Shown here one piece after another: positions 35,880-48,745 of a DNA stretch of 64,000 nt. Numbering within the stretch: the stretch's first letter is position 1; every line of letters starts with the position of its first letter. The stretch spans positions 1-64,000 of the forward strand of contig OENT01000186.1 in the NCBI GenBank assembly GCA_900239685.1, in the 5' to 3' direction. The notes under the pieces are model-generated. The model was given only the letters and a program-made list of their open reading frames with translations. It was not told the origin of the DNA and ran no database searches. The translations under genes and the position numbers were made by a program. The stretch comes from Rotaria macrura (lineage: Eukaryota > Rotifera > Eurotatoria > Philodinida > Philodinidae).

Positions 35880-37470
35880 TAAACATACGGTAGTACTCAG
35901 CAAGTACTCTCGCTAGAAAGTGTCAATAGAACTCATGAATACTTATGACGTTTAAGTACTCATCAGTAATACTCGTTCTAGGATTATTTCATCAGAGTAC
36001 GGTCATCGAGTACTCACCTTGTAAAGTCGAAGATTTTGCGAGTATTCATCATATATTTTTTGAATTCTCTCGTAGTCTGTTTTTAAAATGCTCATATATA
36101 TATATGTGTGTAAATTTTGCTACGGAATGTGAGTTTCAAGGTTACTTCAAAAATAACCAAAGATGTGAGAAGGAAAAATGACAATATCAACCACACAACA
36201 GTAAACGTAAAAAACAAAATTTATCATCTAGAGTATATCTATACATACATTTATATCTATATTGATCAAAACAAGACGCATTATCAAACACAAAATAGAA
36301 ATGTTGCGATTTAATAATAATAGACGGTCTCAAGGTCAATGGAAATGTTTCTTTGACCCCGAGAATGCAGAAACGAATATAGAGAATAGTTAGATGAAAA
36401 GATACTAAAGATTAGACAATTTCCAATCATCGATTGGAACGAAAGAAACACAAAAACTCGAGCGAAAACAAAACAAATAGGAATTGTTAAGGAAAACGCA
36501 TCCTTAATAACTTTGTTCAGTATTGTTATATTGTATTCGTTCTAGTTCATTAAACAATTAGCAATGAAAAACAAGTGTACAATATAAAAATTTGAGAAAA
36601 GAAGATGCTATATTTCCTTTTTTATATATGGAGTACAGGGATAGACCTTTTATCTTTAGGAATAAAAACATCTATTGAAGACGATGTAAAATTCATCAAG
36701 ACAAGTGAGTACTAAACTATTCTCGAAACTAAGACATGAGATAAAGATAAACACAAGTACGCAAAATATTACGAAAAAAACAAACATTATCATCTCATTG
36801 CAAGATTTCATAGAGTACTGCATAGACACATAAATTTAAAATAATCAGAGTCTTTGGTGTGACTTGTGCACCTGATTAATGTTGAAATTAGAGTGATCAG
36901 TAGAAAAATTATTACGTATCACTTGTTTCATGAGTTTTGTTTATCAGTTCAAAAAATTGTTTCTAAATTTGCAAGGAGATTTTATCTAAAATTTAGAAAT
37001 TGAATTTCAACCAATTATAGTTTGTATATCTAGATACATGTTTAATCTTGCTACAGAAATGAACATTTGAATGTAAACATTCGGTGTTCTGTTCTGTTCA
37101 TTAAATATAATCAAACATTCAAGCGGCAGAAATGACTCATCAGTTAAAAAATGGAGGATTGAATAAATGAATCTTCAGCATATTTTCTTTTTATTATTAT
37201 TTAATTTTATCATTTTCCATTTTTATACAATATTATTTTATGTTTTGCGTATGATAGTGCATTGATGTTTCGCTAAATTTTCTGCCGAAAACTACAATGA
37301 GTACTAGTTTCAGTACTTATGCTGTCGTTTACAAGTAAATTTTACAGAAACAACGCGCATGAGTACTCACTCGAATATACGAAAATTATAACTACATAAA
37401 GAGTTTCTCGAGTGCTCGAACAAGTAACTTGAGTAATCATGCTAATGGGTCGTACTCGCATGAGGAGTAT
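35880..37470. repeat. Region enriched in the AGTACT palindrome
   Basis: AGTAC/GTACT words, often GAGTACTC, cluster at both ends of this interval (35890-36050 and 37295-37470) with scattered copies between (36630, 36705, 36812). Such end-weighted clusters are typical of subterminal repeats bound by a transposase, but no clean terminal repeat or target duplication could be fixed by eye. Confidence 0.35.
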
Positions 37471-40400
37471 TTTCACTAGGGTAAGTTATGTTTTATGGAC
37501 AAGAGGAATTTTCTATTTTCTGTTTCAATTTTCTGTTCAGATAATTTTACTGGTGATAAGTAAAAGAAATGTTCGAATTTATTCGCATGCAGTGAAAATA
37601 TTATGTACATATACATCTGAATGGACGATATCTTTCTCTTTCGAACGATTTTTATTTCACGATTTATTCTCATCTGAATTTTCCATTCTGTTGAAAACAA
37701 GGCATATTTCAATAGATTTTGGAATCTTCGTGAAACCTATCACTTATGTGCTGAACCAACTAATATTTCTTTTCTCTTGTTTGGTCTTCTTTTTAAAGAA
37801 GCTTGTCTAGGGTTTAATATGGTCTCTATTTATATGAATTGAGTTGTGTGGACTATGATCACATACATAGCTCCAAATGCTTATTTCTGAGTGTGTTTCT
37901 GTAGTGTTTACGCATAAAGTTCATCCTGGCATATATATACATATATATTAAGAGTATACTTTGGACGAAAAAGAAGAAAAAAATATCACGAGATTTAGCG
38001 TAGGAGCTCATCGCTTCGTGCGAGCCATAAGTATTTCATATTATATTAATTGTCTTAATTTAAAACTGAATGAGAAAATCAAACATTTAATGGATGACAA
38101 TCGAAAATTCTATGAACTAAATTCAAACTCAATTGAATGTTCTAACTAGCTTCATTTATCAAGGTTTCAGAATTGCTCTAATAATATGGCCTATTATCCA
38201 TTTTCCTTGATTATAGCAGAAAAACTCATAACAATATTTTCTTCGGATTCTATCACTTTTCATCACAGTTTTATCAATGTTAAGCGATATATAATGAAAA
38301 TTAAAAATAATAAGAATACAGCTATGTTTATTTTCCCCTTACTTTTGATTATCGTCGTCGGACAATGTACAATTTTAATCAAGTTTGAATAAAACAATGA
38401 TCAATCTCGATCAATATTTATGCCTATCATAGTGGAATAAAGTTTCGCATTTAGAGGATCTCAGATATTTTGAATGCCAAACGCCTCAAATTTGGTATGC
38501 ACTTAATTTTTCAGGATGAATGAACGGCAAAAAAAAAAGAATTCTGCTTACCAATTGCTTATAACCAAAAAAGAAACTTGATATATTTTCGGTTGCGTTA
38601 CAATTTTGAACCTGAAAAGTGCTTCTTACTCTATTTTTCATTATCTTTTACTATCATTAGATACGTTATTGATTGTTCATGCTTTAGAGTGAAACGGAAA
38701 TTAAGTCGATGATGATTCTTTAGTCAAAGGATAAATATATTTGTTCGAATACTAGAGTCCTTGGATGTTTTTGAATACTTCGTCACATCACCATAATAGT
38801 CATACCTGTGACATGCTCCATCAACACACAATTTATTTATGAAATTTACAGGTACATATGTCCAACTGCAGTTACTACTGTGTCCTTCTCTCAAAAACAG
38901 ATGTCAGGCACTTTTTCTTCACCCGAACAGTCACCATAAACTGTTCACGTTGTTAGAGAGAATTAATAAGCTCCGATGTAATGAGATACGTGAATAGTGA
39001 AGATACAGTGCTACATAATGAGCCATTAAGTGTACTAGGCTGCTCACTTTTTCCAGAGACATAGATTTCAACCGTAGTTTCGTTTCATTCACATTCATCG
39101 TAAGTCTCATTCTATCTAAGTAATATACGTAGAATTGTGTCTCTCATCTATACTTCTGATGAAATGTCTGCAAACAAAGTCTCAAGTCTCTACTGTTGGA
39201 ACTAGTGTGACCTTCAATGAATCAAGGAAACTCAGATCAATTCAGAAAATTAATGAATGCTATAACATAAACTAGAAATGATTGTTCGTTGAAAAGAAAA
39301 AAGACCTTGTTTCATAAGAAAAGTGATGCATGATGATAGTAAAATCTACCCGAAATTCACTGATAAATAAAAAGCGGTTATATTAGCAGTGGGACATAAA
39401 CTTGGTAAATTTTTTATTAGCTATCAAAATTCTCTACTTCACCCGTATACTTTAGGTAAAGTGAACATTTTAGACTATCATGGATTATTTGTTCTATCGT
39501 TCCGAAGTAATTTTTCTATATTACAAGATTAGTTGCTCACAGTGTTTCGATTTTGTTAGCGCAATTGAATCCTTCTACTCAATAGTAGTCGTGTGTATCG
39601 AAGAAATCAGCACCAATGACAATAATGTATACTTATACTATAGTATACTTCATCTATGCAACCTAGTATAAATAGGAAAGAAAGCGTGTGACTCTACATT
39701 AAAATTTTAATTTTCTTTTTCTCTACCTTTTAATGTTCCTTTCTGCCAAGGCTTGTGATTTACACACACAGCTGATAAGATGTTTATCGATGTTGTTCTA
39801 TGCTGTCACAAATATCAACTGGTTTGGTTAGCGTAAAAGATTCAACTTCTTTTATATCTCTTTTGTCCTTCTCCAAGGCGAAAAGGTATGTGTCTTATAC
39901 TTGATCTTCCTTCGTAGTAAATTATTTTTCAAAGTAGTTCTATTTTGATATTCATGCGTAGTGTCAAAAATATATTTCAGCAGGAGAAAGTCTTACCTCT
40001 TGCTCAAGAAATTAGGCACATTGATGGTGACTACTTTCTGTTCTACTTGATGAATCTTACTGAAATACATATCGATTGAATGCTTGGTTTCGTGTCAATA
40101 AAAGAGATTTATATGTAAATCATTTTCTTCTTGCATTCGAACTACTGAGACAATAGAGTTGGAACAAACAGTCTTCTATATAGTGTATTCACTTTAAACT
40201 TCAGTACAGTAACAGTTTCTTAAATTAGTTCTTGATTGAAAGCACCTACTTGAACATGTGATAGAAGGCAAGAACTGTTTTGCTGACGTAGAAAAGGCTT
40301 CATTCTTCTTGCTTTGTGTGGCTCTGAAACGCTGTCAGTGGTAACAGTTTATCTTCTAGTGTTGATGAAACTAATCACGGTTATTCATTCAATTTTCTCC

Positions 40401-41366
40401 AGTCAGTCAATCAATACTTTTCAAATGCTCTCGATCGGTTTCATAGACCTCTTATCAATAAAGGAGTTTTGAGATGATCAATCGCTATTGAACTATCATT
40501 GTTCAAGCGGAGAAAAACGGTACTATCTTCATCATTCCAAGATTAAAGTGAACCCTGTTTTCAAGATTTTCAGTAGCCTGTTCAACGTTATGAAATATCA
40601 AGCATGATAGATGCGTTCCGTCATTGTTGTTCACAGGTTGCGTTAATATAAGAACGGTTCATGGACAAAAATGACGTTCGAAGTCTGCCGAACACACAAG
40701 AAAAAAAGTATTTATTGCATGTTTTCGTCTGCCACGGTTTATGAAGAAATTGATTTTCTCTTATTGCTGTCTCATTTAAGAATGAATTAAAGTGATGATT
40801 GCTCGCCTGACACATTTCAGTACGTGTTTTATCAATGTAAATTCTTTTTCAACAATGAAAATTACACATCAACACGTACCATACACGTCTCATGTATGAA
40901 AAAATATCTAGAATGAAGTTTTGCATTTTTCTCGAATCAAATTCATGAGAAACTTCACCTTTTCTGATCATTATATTTGAGAAGAGATAAACAAAATTTA
41001 TTACGGCTAATCTAGTCAGACAAACAATCCATATTCTATTTTAAGCAAATTAGATCTAGTTTTATTTTACACCTCCAGTCTAGTTTTCATTGGAATCAGC
41101 AATAGTATTTTATGAAAAAAACTATGACTACGAATGGAATATAGACATTTGGTTAGCTGAATTTGTTTTCAAAACCTCCATTCATACACTAGGTTTCTAG
41201 AAATTTGATGCATTCTCTTTTTGTCGATGCTAGTGTAAGAATAGCACTCGGGATTGACTGTAGGAGAGCTAGCTTTATGCTCTACACATATATTGATTGT
41301 ATCACATAAAAGGCCAGTACTTGAAGGTTGATTTGTTAAAATTAATACTAAAATTTATTCAAATGT

Positions 41367-44330
41367 TTGAACAAAGCTTTTCCGATTGACACCGTTATGG
41401 CTGCTGTCTCGTTCCTTCTATCATCGTTCTGCATTGTTCTCTTCTTGGAATCCATTCACGCTCAACTGTCATGCTGCTCACCAAGACCGCAGCACATTCG
41501 TATCGATCATCACGATGTAGACACTCATTCTGATATCGTCGTTGATGAAATACCGAACTTTTCTTGGTCTATCGACGATGAAAAGTATCCTTGCAATGGC
41601 ACTTCACGGCGTGGTGTCTATCAGATAGCCTATAGATTGACCATCAGCAGAGAAGTTAGTTTCTACTTTCCACTGCAGAAATCCTCAGTCATGTATGACA
41701 CAGGGCGCATCGTATCTTCCATATCCACAAATATTTTATACAACGGTCCACCGATGACATCCGACACACGCTACATATATTCCATTCAATACTGGTCGTC
41801 GACCGGTGCAGTAAGTGAAACAGTAAGCGGTCGATTTCGAACCGCTGTATTCAATCCAAGGCATGAACTGACAGCAAAATGGATAGGCTCCCGTCTGATA
41901 AATATGAATGAATTACGGCGTGAATTTTTCATTCCACAAAGTATTTTATCAGCTAATGTATTTATGAGTGGAATGGGTTATGGTATGTTGTTTGTCAATG
42001 GTATAAATGTTGATCCTTCGCGTCGTCTAGATCCTGGATGGACAACATACACTCAACGTGTCTTGTATGTTTCATATAATGTAACTGAATTTCTGACAGC
42101 TAAGTCAAATAATTGCATTGGTGTACGTCTAGGACTTGGATTTTATACTCACGAACAATGGGGTGGAGGAGTTCCAGCACCAGCACCAGAGGTGTTCGGT
42201 CCACCGCCAAGACTTCTCTTTCAACTTAATATTGTACTTGACGACTTGAGTACGATTAATATTAGTTCCGATACAACATGGATCGGTCGCGAGGGTCCTC
42301 ATCGTAAAGATAGCGTATATATGGGAACAATCTATGATACTCGTGCCGACAGATATAACTGGTCAACTGCCGGTTTTACTGATCCTTATAGTTTGTGGTT
42401 GAATGCGTCTCTTATCGAATCACCGTTGACATCACCAACTGGTCAATTGACCTATCAGACCATGGATCCTATAAGAATCAGTCCATATGCACTACACATA
42501 GCTACATCAGCATCGAGAACTGGCTACAAACCAATGCCACCTGGTGTTATTGGTGGAAATTTAATGGATGGTGGTGTATTTAATGCTACACCTCTACCAG
42601 CTCAACAAGTTCCGACCTACGATGTAACCCAAAATATTGCTGGTTACTGTACGCTAACAATTACGGGTAGAAACGGAATGACTGTAGCAACACGACATGC
42701 GGAACTACTCGATGAAGCAGGTGTCGATGGAATTAAATATCAAGGACTTAACGCTGCCAACTATCAAATTATTTCGGCCTCCGATGATTTCATCATTCAA
42801 GGCAATCCACATGAAGTACTAGCACCTCCATTCACTTATCACGGCTTCCGTTACATTTCCATATTTGCTAATTACATAAAGATCGAGTCAGTTGTTTGTG
42901 CAGCGGTACACAGTGAGACAACACTAATAGGCAATTTTACTTCTTCATCACTCGTACTTAATCAAATTCAACACAATATTCTTTGGTCACAACTGAGTAA
43001 CATAATGTCAATTCCAACAGACTGCAGTCAAAGACAAGAGCGACGAGGATGGCTTGGTGATGCCGCTCTCTCAGTTGATGCAGCATTATTCAATTTTGAT
43101 TTGTACGCCTTGTATGTAAATTTTCTAAGGAATATTGCAGACGTACAGCATGATGATGGATCAATACCTGATACAGCCCCATTCTCTGTCGGTGGATATA
43201 TCGCAGATCCTTCTTGGGCACATGCGTATCCAGAAATCACATGGCGTATGTATCAACATTATAACGATACGGAAATTGTAAAACAACACTATATTGGTAT
43301 TCAAGCGTGGGTCGATTATTTAACGAGTCGTGCACAGAAAAGTGGTTTGGCAAATATGTATTTTGCTTATGGTGACTGGGAAACACCGGCTAATTATTCT
43401 GTAACGAATAGCTCACTTGTCTCGGCATATTCATATCTCAGTGACGTACAAATAATGATAATTCTATCGAAAGTCCTCAACAATCAGACTAACGTTGACA
43501 AGTACAGTAAAATGTATGATCGATTGGCAATAGAATTTCACGAGACATTTTACAATCCACGCATCGAGGGGTACGCAGAAGGATATCAAACAGCGAATGC
43601 GCTAGCATTGCAGCTTCCTAATGTTGTGCCATCTAATCTTCGTTCAACAGTTCTAAAATCACTTGTTGACAATATAATTGCGAATGGAAATCATTTGACA
43701 ACTGGTATCATAGGTACTGCCGCTCTATTTCCAGTGTTGTCTGACGCTGGTTATCATGACTTAGCAGTTAAAGTAGCAACTCAGACAACGTATCCCTCCT
43801 TCGGCTTTATGTTTAACAATGATGTGCAGAATGCTACTACGAATTGGGAAACATATCATGCCTTACTGCATGGCTTCGGGGGTACGGATAGTTTAAATCA
43901 TCATATGTTTAACAGTATTGGTGCTTGGTTCTATCGGTACTTAGCTGGCGTGCAAATGAATGGTTTTTCTGAAGATATTATTATTCGTCCACGAATTACT
44001 CGGCTCTTGACCAACGTAGAAGCGGAAGTGCATACAATCAAAGGCTTAGTTCTTGTGTCATGGCAATGGCACACTGATGATGACGCAATCACGTATGATG
44101 TGACCATACCCAACTCACTACATTCGATTATTACATTTGAGCCTATCAAACCAACCGTTCATTGTGTGTCGATTGAAGAAAGTGGTGAAACACTCTGGGA
44201 TAAATCGTTATCGATTGTTAAGTCAAAAATTAACGGAATTACATGGGTGCGTTCAGATTCGATGGTCGAACGTGCAATGAGCGTTCGTGTAGAAAGTGGT
44301 TCATATCACTGGAAAGTACGTTGGAGTTGA
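41367..44330 (+). CDS. Secreted alpha-L-rhamnosidase, GH78 family
   Basis: A 987-residue intronless enzyme predicted to release terminal L-rhamnose from plant or microbial glycosides. A signal peptide (MAAVSFLLSSFCIVLFLESI, from Met11) points to secretion; Met1 is the longer alternative. Around residues 180-330 is the N-terminal beta domain (GYGMLFVNGINVDP, then LDPGWTTYTQRVLY and GLGFYTHEQWGGG). The helical catalytic barrel follows from about 530 with the GH78 signature PTDCSQRQERRGWLGDA; Asp552, Glu558 (expected general acid) and Asp565 are kept. The expected general base is Glu828 in TTNWETYH, followed by NHHMFNSIGAWFYRYLAGV. A C-terminal beta domain ends the protein. GH78 is common in bacteria and fungi and rare in animals, so acquisition by transfer is likely; many N-x-S/T sites suggest adaptation to the secretory route. 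AATAAA lies at 44412. Confidence 0.93.
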   Translation: MNKAFPIDTVMAAVSFLLSSFCIVLFLESIHAQLSCCSPRPQHIRIDHHDVDTHSDIVVDEIPNFSWSIDDEKYPCNGTSRRGVYQIAYRLTISREVSFYFPLQKSSVMYDTGRIVSSISTNILYNGPPMTSDTRYIYSIQYWSSTGAVSETVSGRFRTAVFNPRHELTAKWIGSRLINMNELRREFFIPQSILSANVFMSGMGYGMLFVNGINVDPSRRLDPGWTTYTQRVLYVSYNVTEFLTAKSNNCIGVRLGLGFYTHEQWGGGVPAPAPEVFGPPPRLLFQLNIVLDDLSTINISSDTTWIGREGPHRKDSVYMGTIYDTRADRYNWSTAGFTDPYSLWLNASLIESPLTSPTGQLTYQTMDPIRISPYALHIATSASRTGYKPMPPGVIGGNLMDGGVFNATPLPAQQVPTYDVTQNIAGYCTLTITGRNGMTVATRHAELLDEAGVDGIKYQGLNAANYQIISASDDFIIQGNPHEVLAPPFTYHGFRYISIFANYIKIESVVCAAVHSETTLIGNFTSSSLVLNQIQHNILWSQLSNIMSIPTDCSQRQERRGWLGDAALSVDAALFNFDLYALYVNFLRNIADVQHDDGSIPDTAPFSVGGYIADPSWAHAYPEITWRMYQHYNDTEIVKQHYIGIQAWVDYLTSRAQKSGLANMYFAYGDWETPANYSVTNSSLVSAYSYLSDVQIMIILSKVLNNQTNVDKYSKMYDRLAIEFHETFYNPRIEGYAEGYQTANALALQLPNVVPSNLRSTVLKSLVDNIIANGNHLTTGIIGTAALFPVLSDAGYHDLAVKVATQTTYPSFGFMFNNDVQNATTNWETYHALLHGFGGTDSLNHHMFNSIGAWFYRYLAGVQMNGFSEDIIIRPRITRLLTNVEAEVHTIKGLVLVSWQWHTDDDAITYDVTIPNSLHSIITFEPIKPTVHCVSIEESGETLWDKSLSIVKSKINGITWVRSDSMVERAMSVRVESGSYHWKVRWS

Positions 44331-44411
44331 TTCTGAATCAGAAAAAAATCTTCTTTGCAGACATTTAAACATACTGTGTAATTTTAATACCAAAAATGTT
44401 GCGTTCATTTA

Positions 44412-44417
44412 AATAAA
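44412..44417 (+). other. Poly(A) signal of the rhamnosidase gene
   Basis: AATAAA 82 bases after the stop codon, on the coding strand. It marks this gene as having an ordinary eukaryotic 3' end. Confidence 0.6.
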
Positions 44418-46917
44418 GTTTCCAATTTCACAGTCAAATGAGAATATGTGTGTATTTTGTCAATCCGACAAAGCTCTTGGAATCAGAAAGGCGTTCTTTC
44501 TTTTCGAATAGATCTCAAAATAGAGGTTTATTCCTTACCGAATTCTCTGTGTAGTAAAAACACATTGACTAGCAACAACGTCTATCAGTTATAATCTTCT
44601 CCTAAAGCAAATATTAGGCATGATCAGCCTCATGATGCTTCTCCCATAAATAGTATCTAAGTATCAAATACCTAAAACGGTAAGATTTTTAAAAATGATT
44701 TTGATTTGTCTCTTGTTTGTGTTTTTTCAATAGAAATTTATATATATTTCTATAGAAGAATAGTAATGACACATAGTGAACGAAGTATAGGTGAAGCAAA
44801 CATGTTTTCTCTAAACGTTACATAATAATACAGAAATCAATGTGATACAGTTAAACGAGATGAAATATAATGTTATCACGATGAGATAAATAACAGATAC
44901 ATTGAAAATCTGGATCATCATAAGTTTGTTATAAAATATGACATCTCGGTCAAATGACAATATTGAAATTGATATTGACATAACTAGAATTCGGTGTGCC
45001 ACTATTAAATGTCATGGTGATGAAAATGAGGATGTCAAAACAGGAATGGTTCTTGAATCCAAACATAATTCGAATTTGCCATAATAGTACGAATAAAATT
45101 GTACGTTCATTCAATTGAACTGTATGATGACGACTATCTACTATAGTGAAGCGGTCTATATATCAACTAAAGAGATATAAAACCTTATTTTTCAGCAACT
45201 TTCACTGTATCACAGTAAATCCAAAAATGTACCCCGTATGAGCAACATATTCACTGAAGAGACACTAGGAAGCTTCGTTAAATTATTATAAGAAACTTTT
45301 CATTGAATCATGTAATAACTGTATCATTTTGTAGTTAAATTGATTTAATTTTGTACGAAAACGAAATATTAACCTTGGAAAATAATGAGACATTTCGCAA
45401 ACACCTAGAAGATAAATAAATACGGTATCTCGACAATGAAAAATAAATATATTGTATTGTCAAGAAAAACATGCTACCATTTCGAGCGTACGTGATTGCT
45501 ATCAATCAATTTGTATCTATCAAAATTAATAGTTTTTCAAACGAGAAAATATTTTTTCAATAATAAAATCATATTGATATCTGTATTTCAAGTTTTTTTT
45601 CTCACTCTAACTATGGGAGCTTGTGTCTATTGCTTGCAATCCTGATATATTGAAGCGTAAATTATGATTCTTTTCCAAAAGATAGCATGTGAGTGTCGAT
45701 CGAACAAAAATTGTACGGTAATATGAGCGTGCATCAGCTGCAAAGAACTTTTAGCTTCCCACATGTTTCTCATAATGGATTGTTTACTATAATTTTAGGA
45801 GTGAGTTTGAATTTTCTTTTTTTCTATCGATTGTCTATATATGAGAATGTTCTGAAAAACCTTAGAGATGTACGAAAACTATGAATTCTAAAAGAGAAAA
45901 TGCTGCATTTTTCCACAAGCCAACTTGTATTTTTTAAATAATTTGAGTCTTGAAATTTGATTCCTTTAGCAAACGATTTCGATTTTTTCGGAAAGAATCT
46001 ATCATAACGTTCGAGCATATTTTATTGATGCAACCTTTCTCGTCATTTAAGATCATTATTCACTAAGCTTCGACATTCATCGATGCGCCGAGCTCATTTA
46101 ATTGACTTTTAACATGAGATATTCATCGATGTGTCACAGAATTAAATTCAAAATGAATATCTATTTCAACATTCAAAACAGTTATTACATTGATAATTAC
46201 TCAGAATTTAGTAGGCGCGAATATGCTTCTATTACTGTAACTGCAGTTACACGTGTTCTTTTATTCTCTCATAGCTCAATTGGAATTTAAGTTGTGTGTC
46301 GATCTTCAAGAGACAACAGTATATTTCCATAAACTCTTACTTTAATATACATGTTTCACTGACGTCTATAATATATGAAAATAGTCAGTGTGCTGGAACC
46401 ATTAAAACTGTGCTGATTTGAATAAAAAATAATAGAATACTTTTATTTGCTCATATAAGAAAAATACATTGTCTGAATTAGCAGATTAATAAATTTGTTT
46501 AAAAAGAAAAGTAAAAAATAAAAAATGTAAAGAAGAATAGGGGCGCAATGTTCATGTGTAAAATGTGAAACTAGAATAATAAAAAGTTATCATCTATTGA
46601 ATAGTCGATTTAGAAAGCCTTTTAGAGTTATTTTTCAATGATGGTATGTAAATCGAAAATAAAAATGTACGAGGTTACATAAATCTGAATTAATGGATAC
46701 TGCCTACAATATGGAGTTGAATATTGGAAGTACATGTTAATGAGGGAAGATTAATACGATATACGAAGCAGAGCTAGTGTGAACGGGGAATTTCAAAAGT
46801 CAGAAGTATCGTTGAATTGGGGATGTCTATGTTAACTCTTATTTGAAAGAAGATAATAAGCGATAATGTTCTCAATTTCGCCATTGTTCGTTCACAGCTC
46901 TTAGTTGGTAGCAGCAT
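44418..46917. other. Gene-poor AT-rich stretch
   Basis: Short motif-free frames only (for example 45693-45884, 46102-46290). No RNA gene or transposon end was recognised. Confidence 0.45.
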
Positions 46918-47052
46918 TCATCTTCTCCTGCGACTTCTGTTGTCATCGCGAATTTCCAGTAATAATACTGGGATGGAATACATATTCGGTTGCATCATTC
47001 CCATATTCCAAGTAGGAACGCAGGCATAGACGGGGCAGCAATAGAAGAACAT
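46918..47052 (-). CDS. Possible small protein gene downstream of a TATA box
   Basis: A 44-codon frame starting MFFYCCPVYACVPTW, with a Met-rich middle (NMGMMQPNMYSIP) and a basic end (NRSRRR). A TATAAATAG lies about 100 bases upstream at 47151-47159. The frame stays open upstream of the Met with a hydrophobic run (ILLYALLYSFQA) directly after a TTTTCTAG acceptor-like site, so the true product may have an extra 5' exon and a signal peptide. No family is recognised. A competing open frame covers the same DNA (46943-47194), so this is weak. Confidence 0.28.
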   Translation of the reverse strand: MFFYCCPVYACVPTWNMGMMQPNMYSIPVLLLEIRDDNRSRRRR

Positions 47053-47150
47053 TGCTTGAAATGAATACAGGAGAGCGTACAGTAAGATCTAGAAAAGTCA
47101 AATGGTAATAAAACCGAAACAAGTAATACAGACGAGCGTTGTTAAGCGTC

Positions 47151-47159
47151 CTATTTATA
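47151..47159 (-). promoter_or_regulatory. TATA box-like element
   Basis: TATAAATAG on the minus strand, upstream of the possible small gene. The following 30 or so bases contain GCTCGTCTG, compatible with a transcription start. Confidence 0.3.
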
Positions 47160-47199
47160 TACTCTTCTATCAATATTGACTTAGCGAAAATCATTCAAG

Positions 47200-48285
47200 G
47201 TTTTTCCAATTTCATTAAAATCATTGATAGAAACATCATCAAAACACACCAGTTAGATTTCGATCAAAGATGCTATCAAACGAGTCGTTGACGAAAAATA
47301 CCTAAAACGAATGCTATCAACAATGTTTGACGTCAACATAACATGTTTTCTAATTGCTTAGGTAGAGACAGAATGTCCTCTACGATCAGCATCATATATT
47401 TTCATCTTATCATAAACAAAATCAAACATGGAAAAAATTGGCGCATGCGTAACTGTTTGATATCATCATGGTGAATCAATGTTCTCAGTCGACTGATTTC
47501 GTACAAGTAATTGACTTCCTATTCTTACCGTTACTTTAATTTATGCAAGGGGTGTACTTCGATGTTTGATTTTTATCCCCTTTTTTCATATCTATCGAAC
47601 AGATGAAATGTTACATAGACAAAATCGGGTTTCGAATACACTTCAATGAATAACTTAAATGATCATCATTATTCAATTTCAGATTTGTGTTGTTTTTAAA
47701 AGTAATCAAGCAAGTCATGTTTTTTTTGATTTATAACAAAGAAGAAAATATTCTACGAAGTAAGATACGACTAGAATAATACTTTGACATCGTTGATATT
47801 GAAACATTTTTCAAAGAAAAGGTTCAGAATTTTTTCATAACTACATAAATCTGAAATGTTTTTCATTAAAGAGTTAGCTGATTCCAACCAATTAAGTCAG
47901 CCCAATATCATTCACATTAGTTTTGTGATATGCCAGGTTATTAATACAACTTTTCAACTTAACAACATTAACAGATGGTACACTTTCCTATTCTTCGTAA
48001 TTCGTCTTTTTAAAAAGTTCGCTCATGATCAATTATCAGCAACTCAAAATCGACAAGACTATCTATTATGAATAATTTGAACATTTCTCACAATTTTAAA
48101 ATGGAGTAGAGTCAAAAGTTTATATTTAGCATATCGTTATTGTGACAAAATGCAGTTGAACCGTTATAAATGAACTCGAAGCTTTGTTAATGTTTTTGTA
48201 TCGAGTACATCGTTATGTTTATCACAATAAATACGAGACATCTCTTCGAATGCGATTAGCAAGTGTTCTGTTGTGACATTAGCTA
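47200..48285. other. Gene-poor AT-rich stretch before the nested transposons
   Basis: Nothing recognisable apart from short chance frames such as 47856-48071. Confidence 0.45.
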
Positions 48286-48745
48286 TGGGTTTAGTCCCGT
48301 GTGGTCGACTAATTAAGACCAATTAGAGCAATTTTTCCGATGTTCGACAGAAATGTTTTTCCTACTTCGTCGACAAAGTGTTTTTCCTACTTTGTCAAGT
48401 ACAATTTTCTTCCTTTGATATCCCGCAATTTAATAATTATGCGGTTGGTCGACAATTTAAGGTCCGATTAATAGATCACAGAATGAATATTCAATTTTTT
48501 CAAGTTGAAAGTCACCTGATCTGTGGTTTAGTGTAGTGACGTAATCAGAAAATTGTGGTTGGCCTGGCGGTGCCGTTCAAGCTGTAAAATAAATTATTCA
48601 CAGCGATAAATTTTTTCCAAAGGTCAACTGAATCTCCCAATTTTTGCTCAACTACAGAGAGAGACAAAAACAATGTATCTGCTATTTTATTAAGTTCAAC
48701 TAAACAGCAAAAAGAAACGTCAGGCAAAAAGTAAACAAATAAAAC

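Larger units (their letters stand above)
34188..41366. other. Gene-poor interval with two anomalous repeat blocks
   Basis: No gene was supported. The longest open frame, 37439-37810 (123 codons), begins inside a repeat-rich block and has no family motif. A GC-rich palindromic block (34801-35030) and an AGTACT-rich region (35880-37470) are listed separately. The rest is plain AT-rich sequence up to the rhamnosidase gene. Confidence 0.45.

Noticed and set aside
37439-37810. 123-codon plus-strand open frame
   Set aside because: Phe/Ile/Ser-rich, starts inside the AGTACT repeat region, no motif.
43028-43240. Minus-strand open frames inside the rhamnosidase gene (also 43931-44149)
   Set aside because: Shadows of a 987-codon gene with full family similarity.
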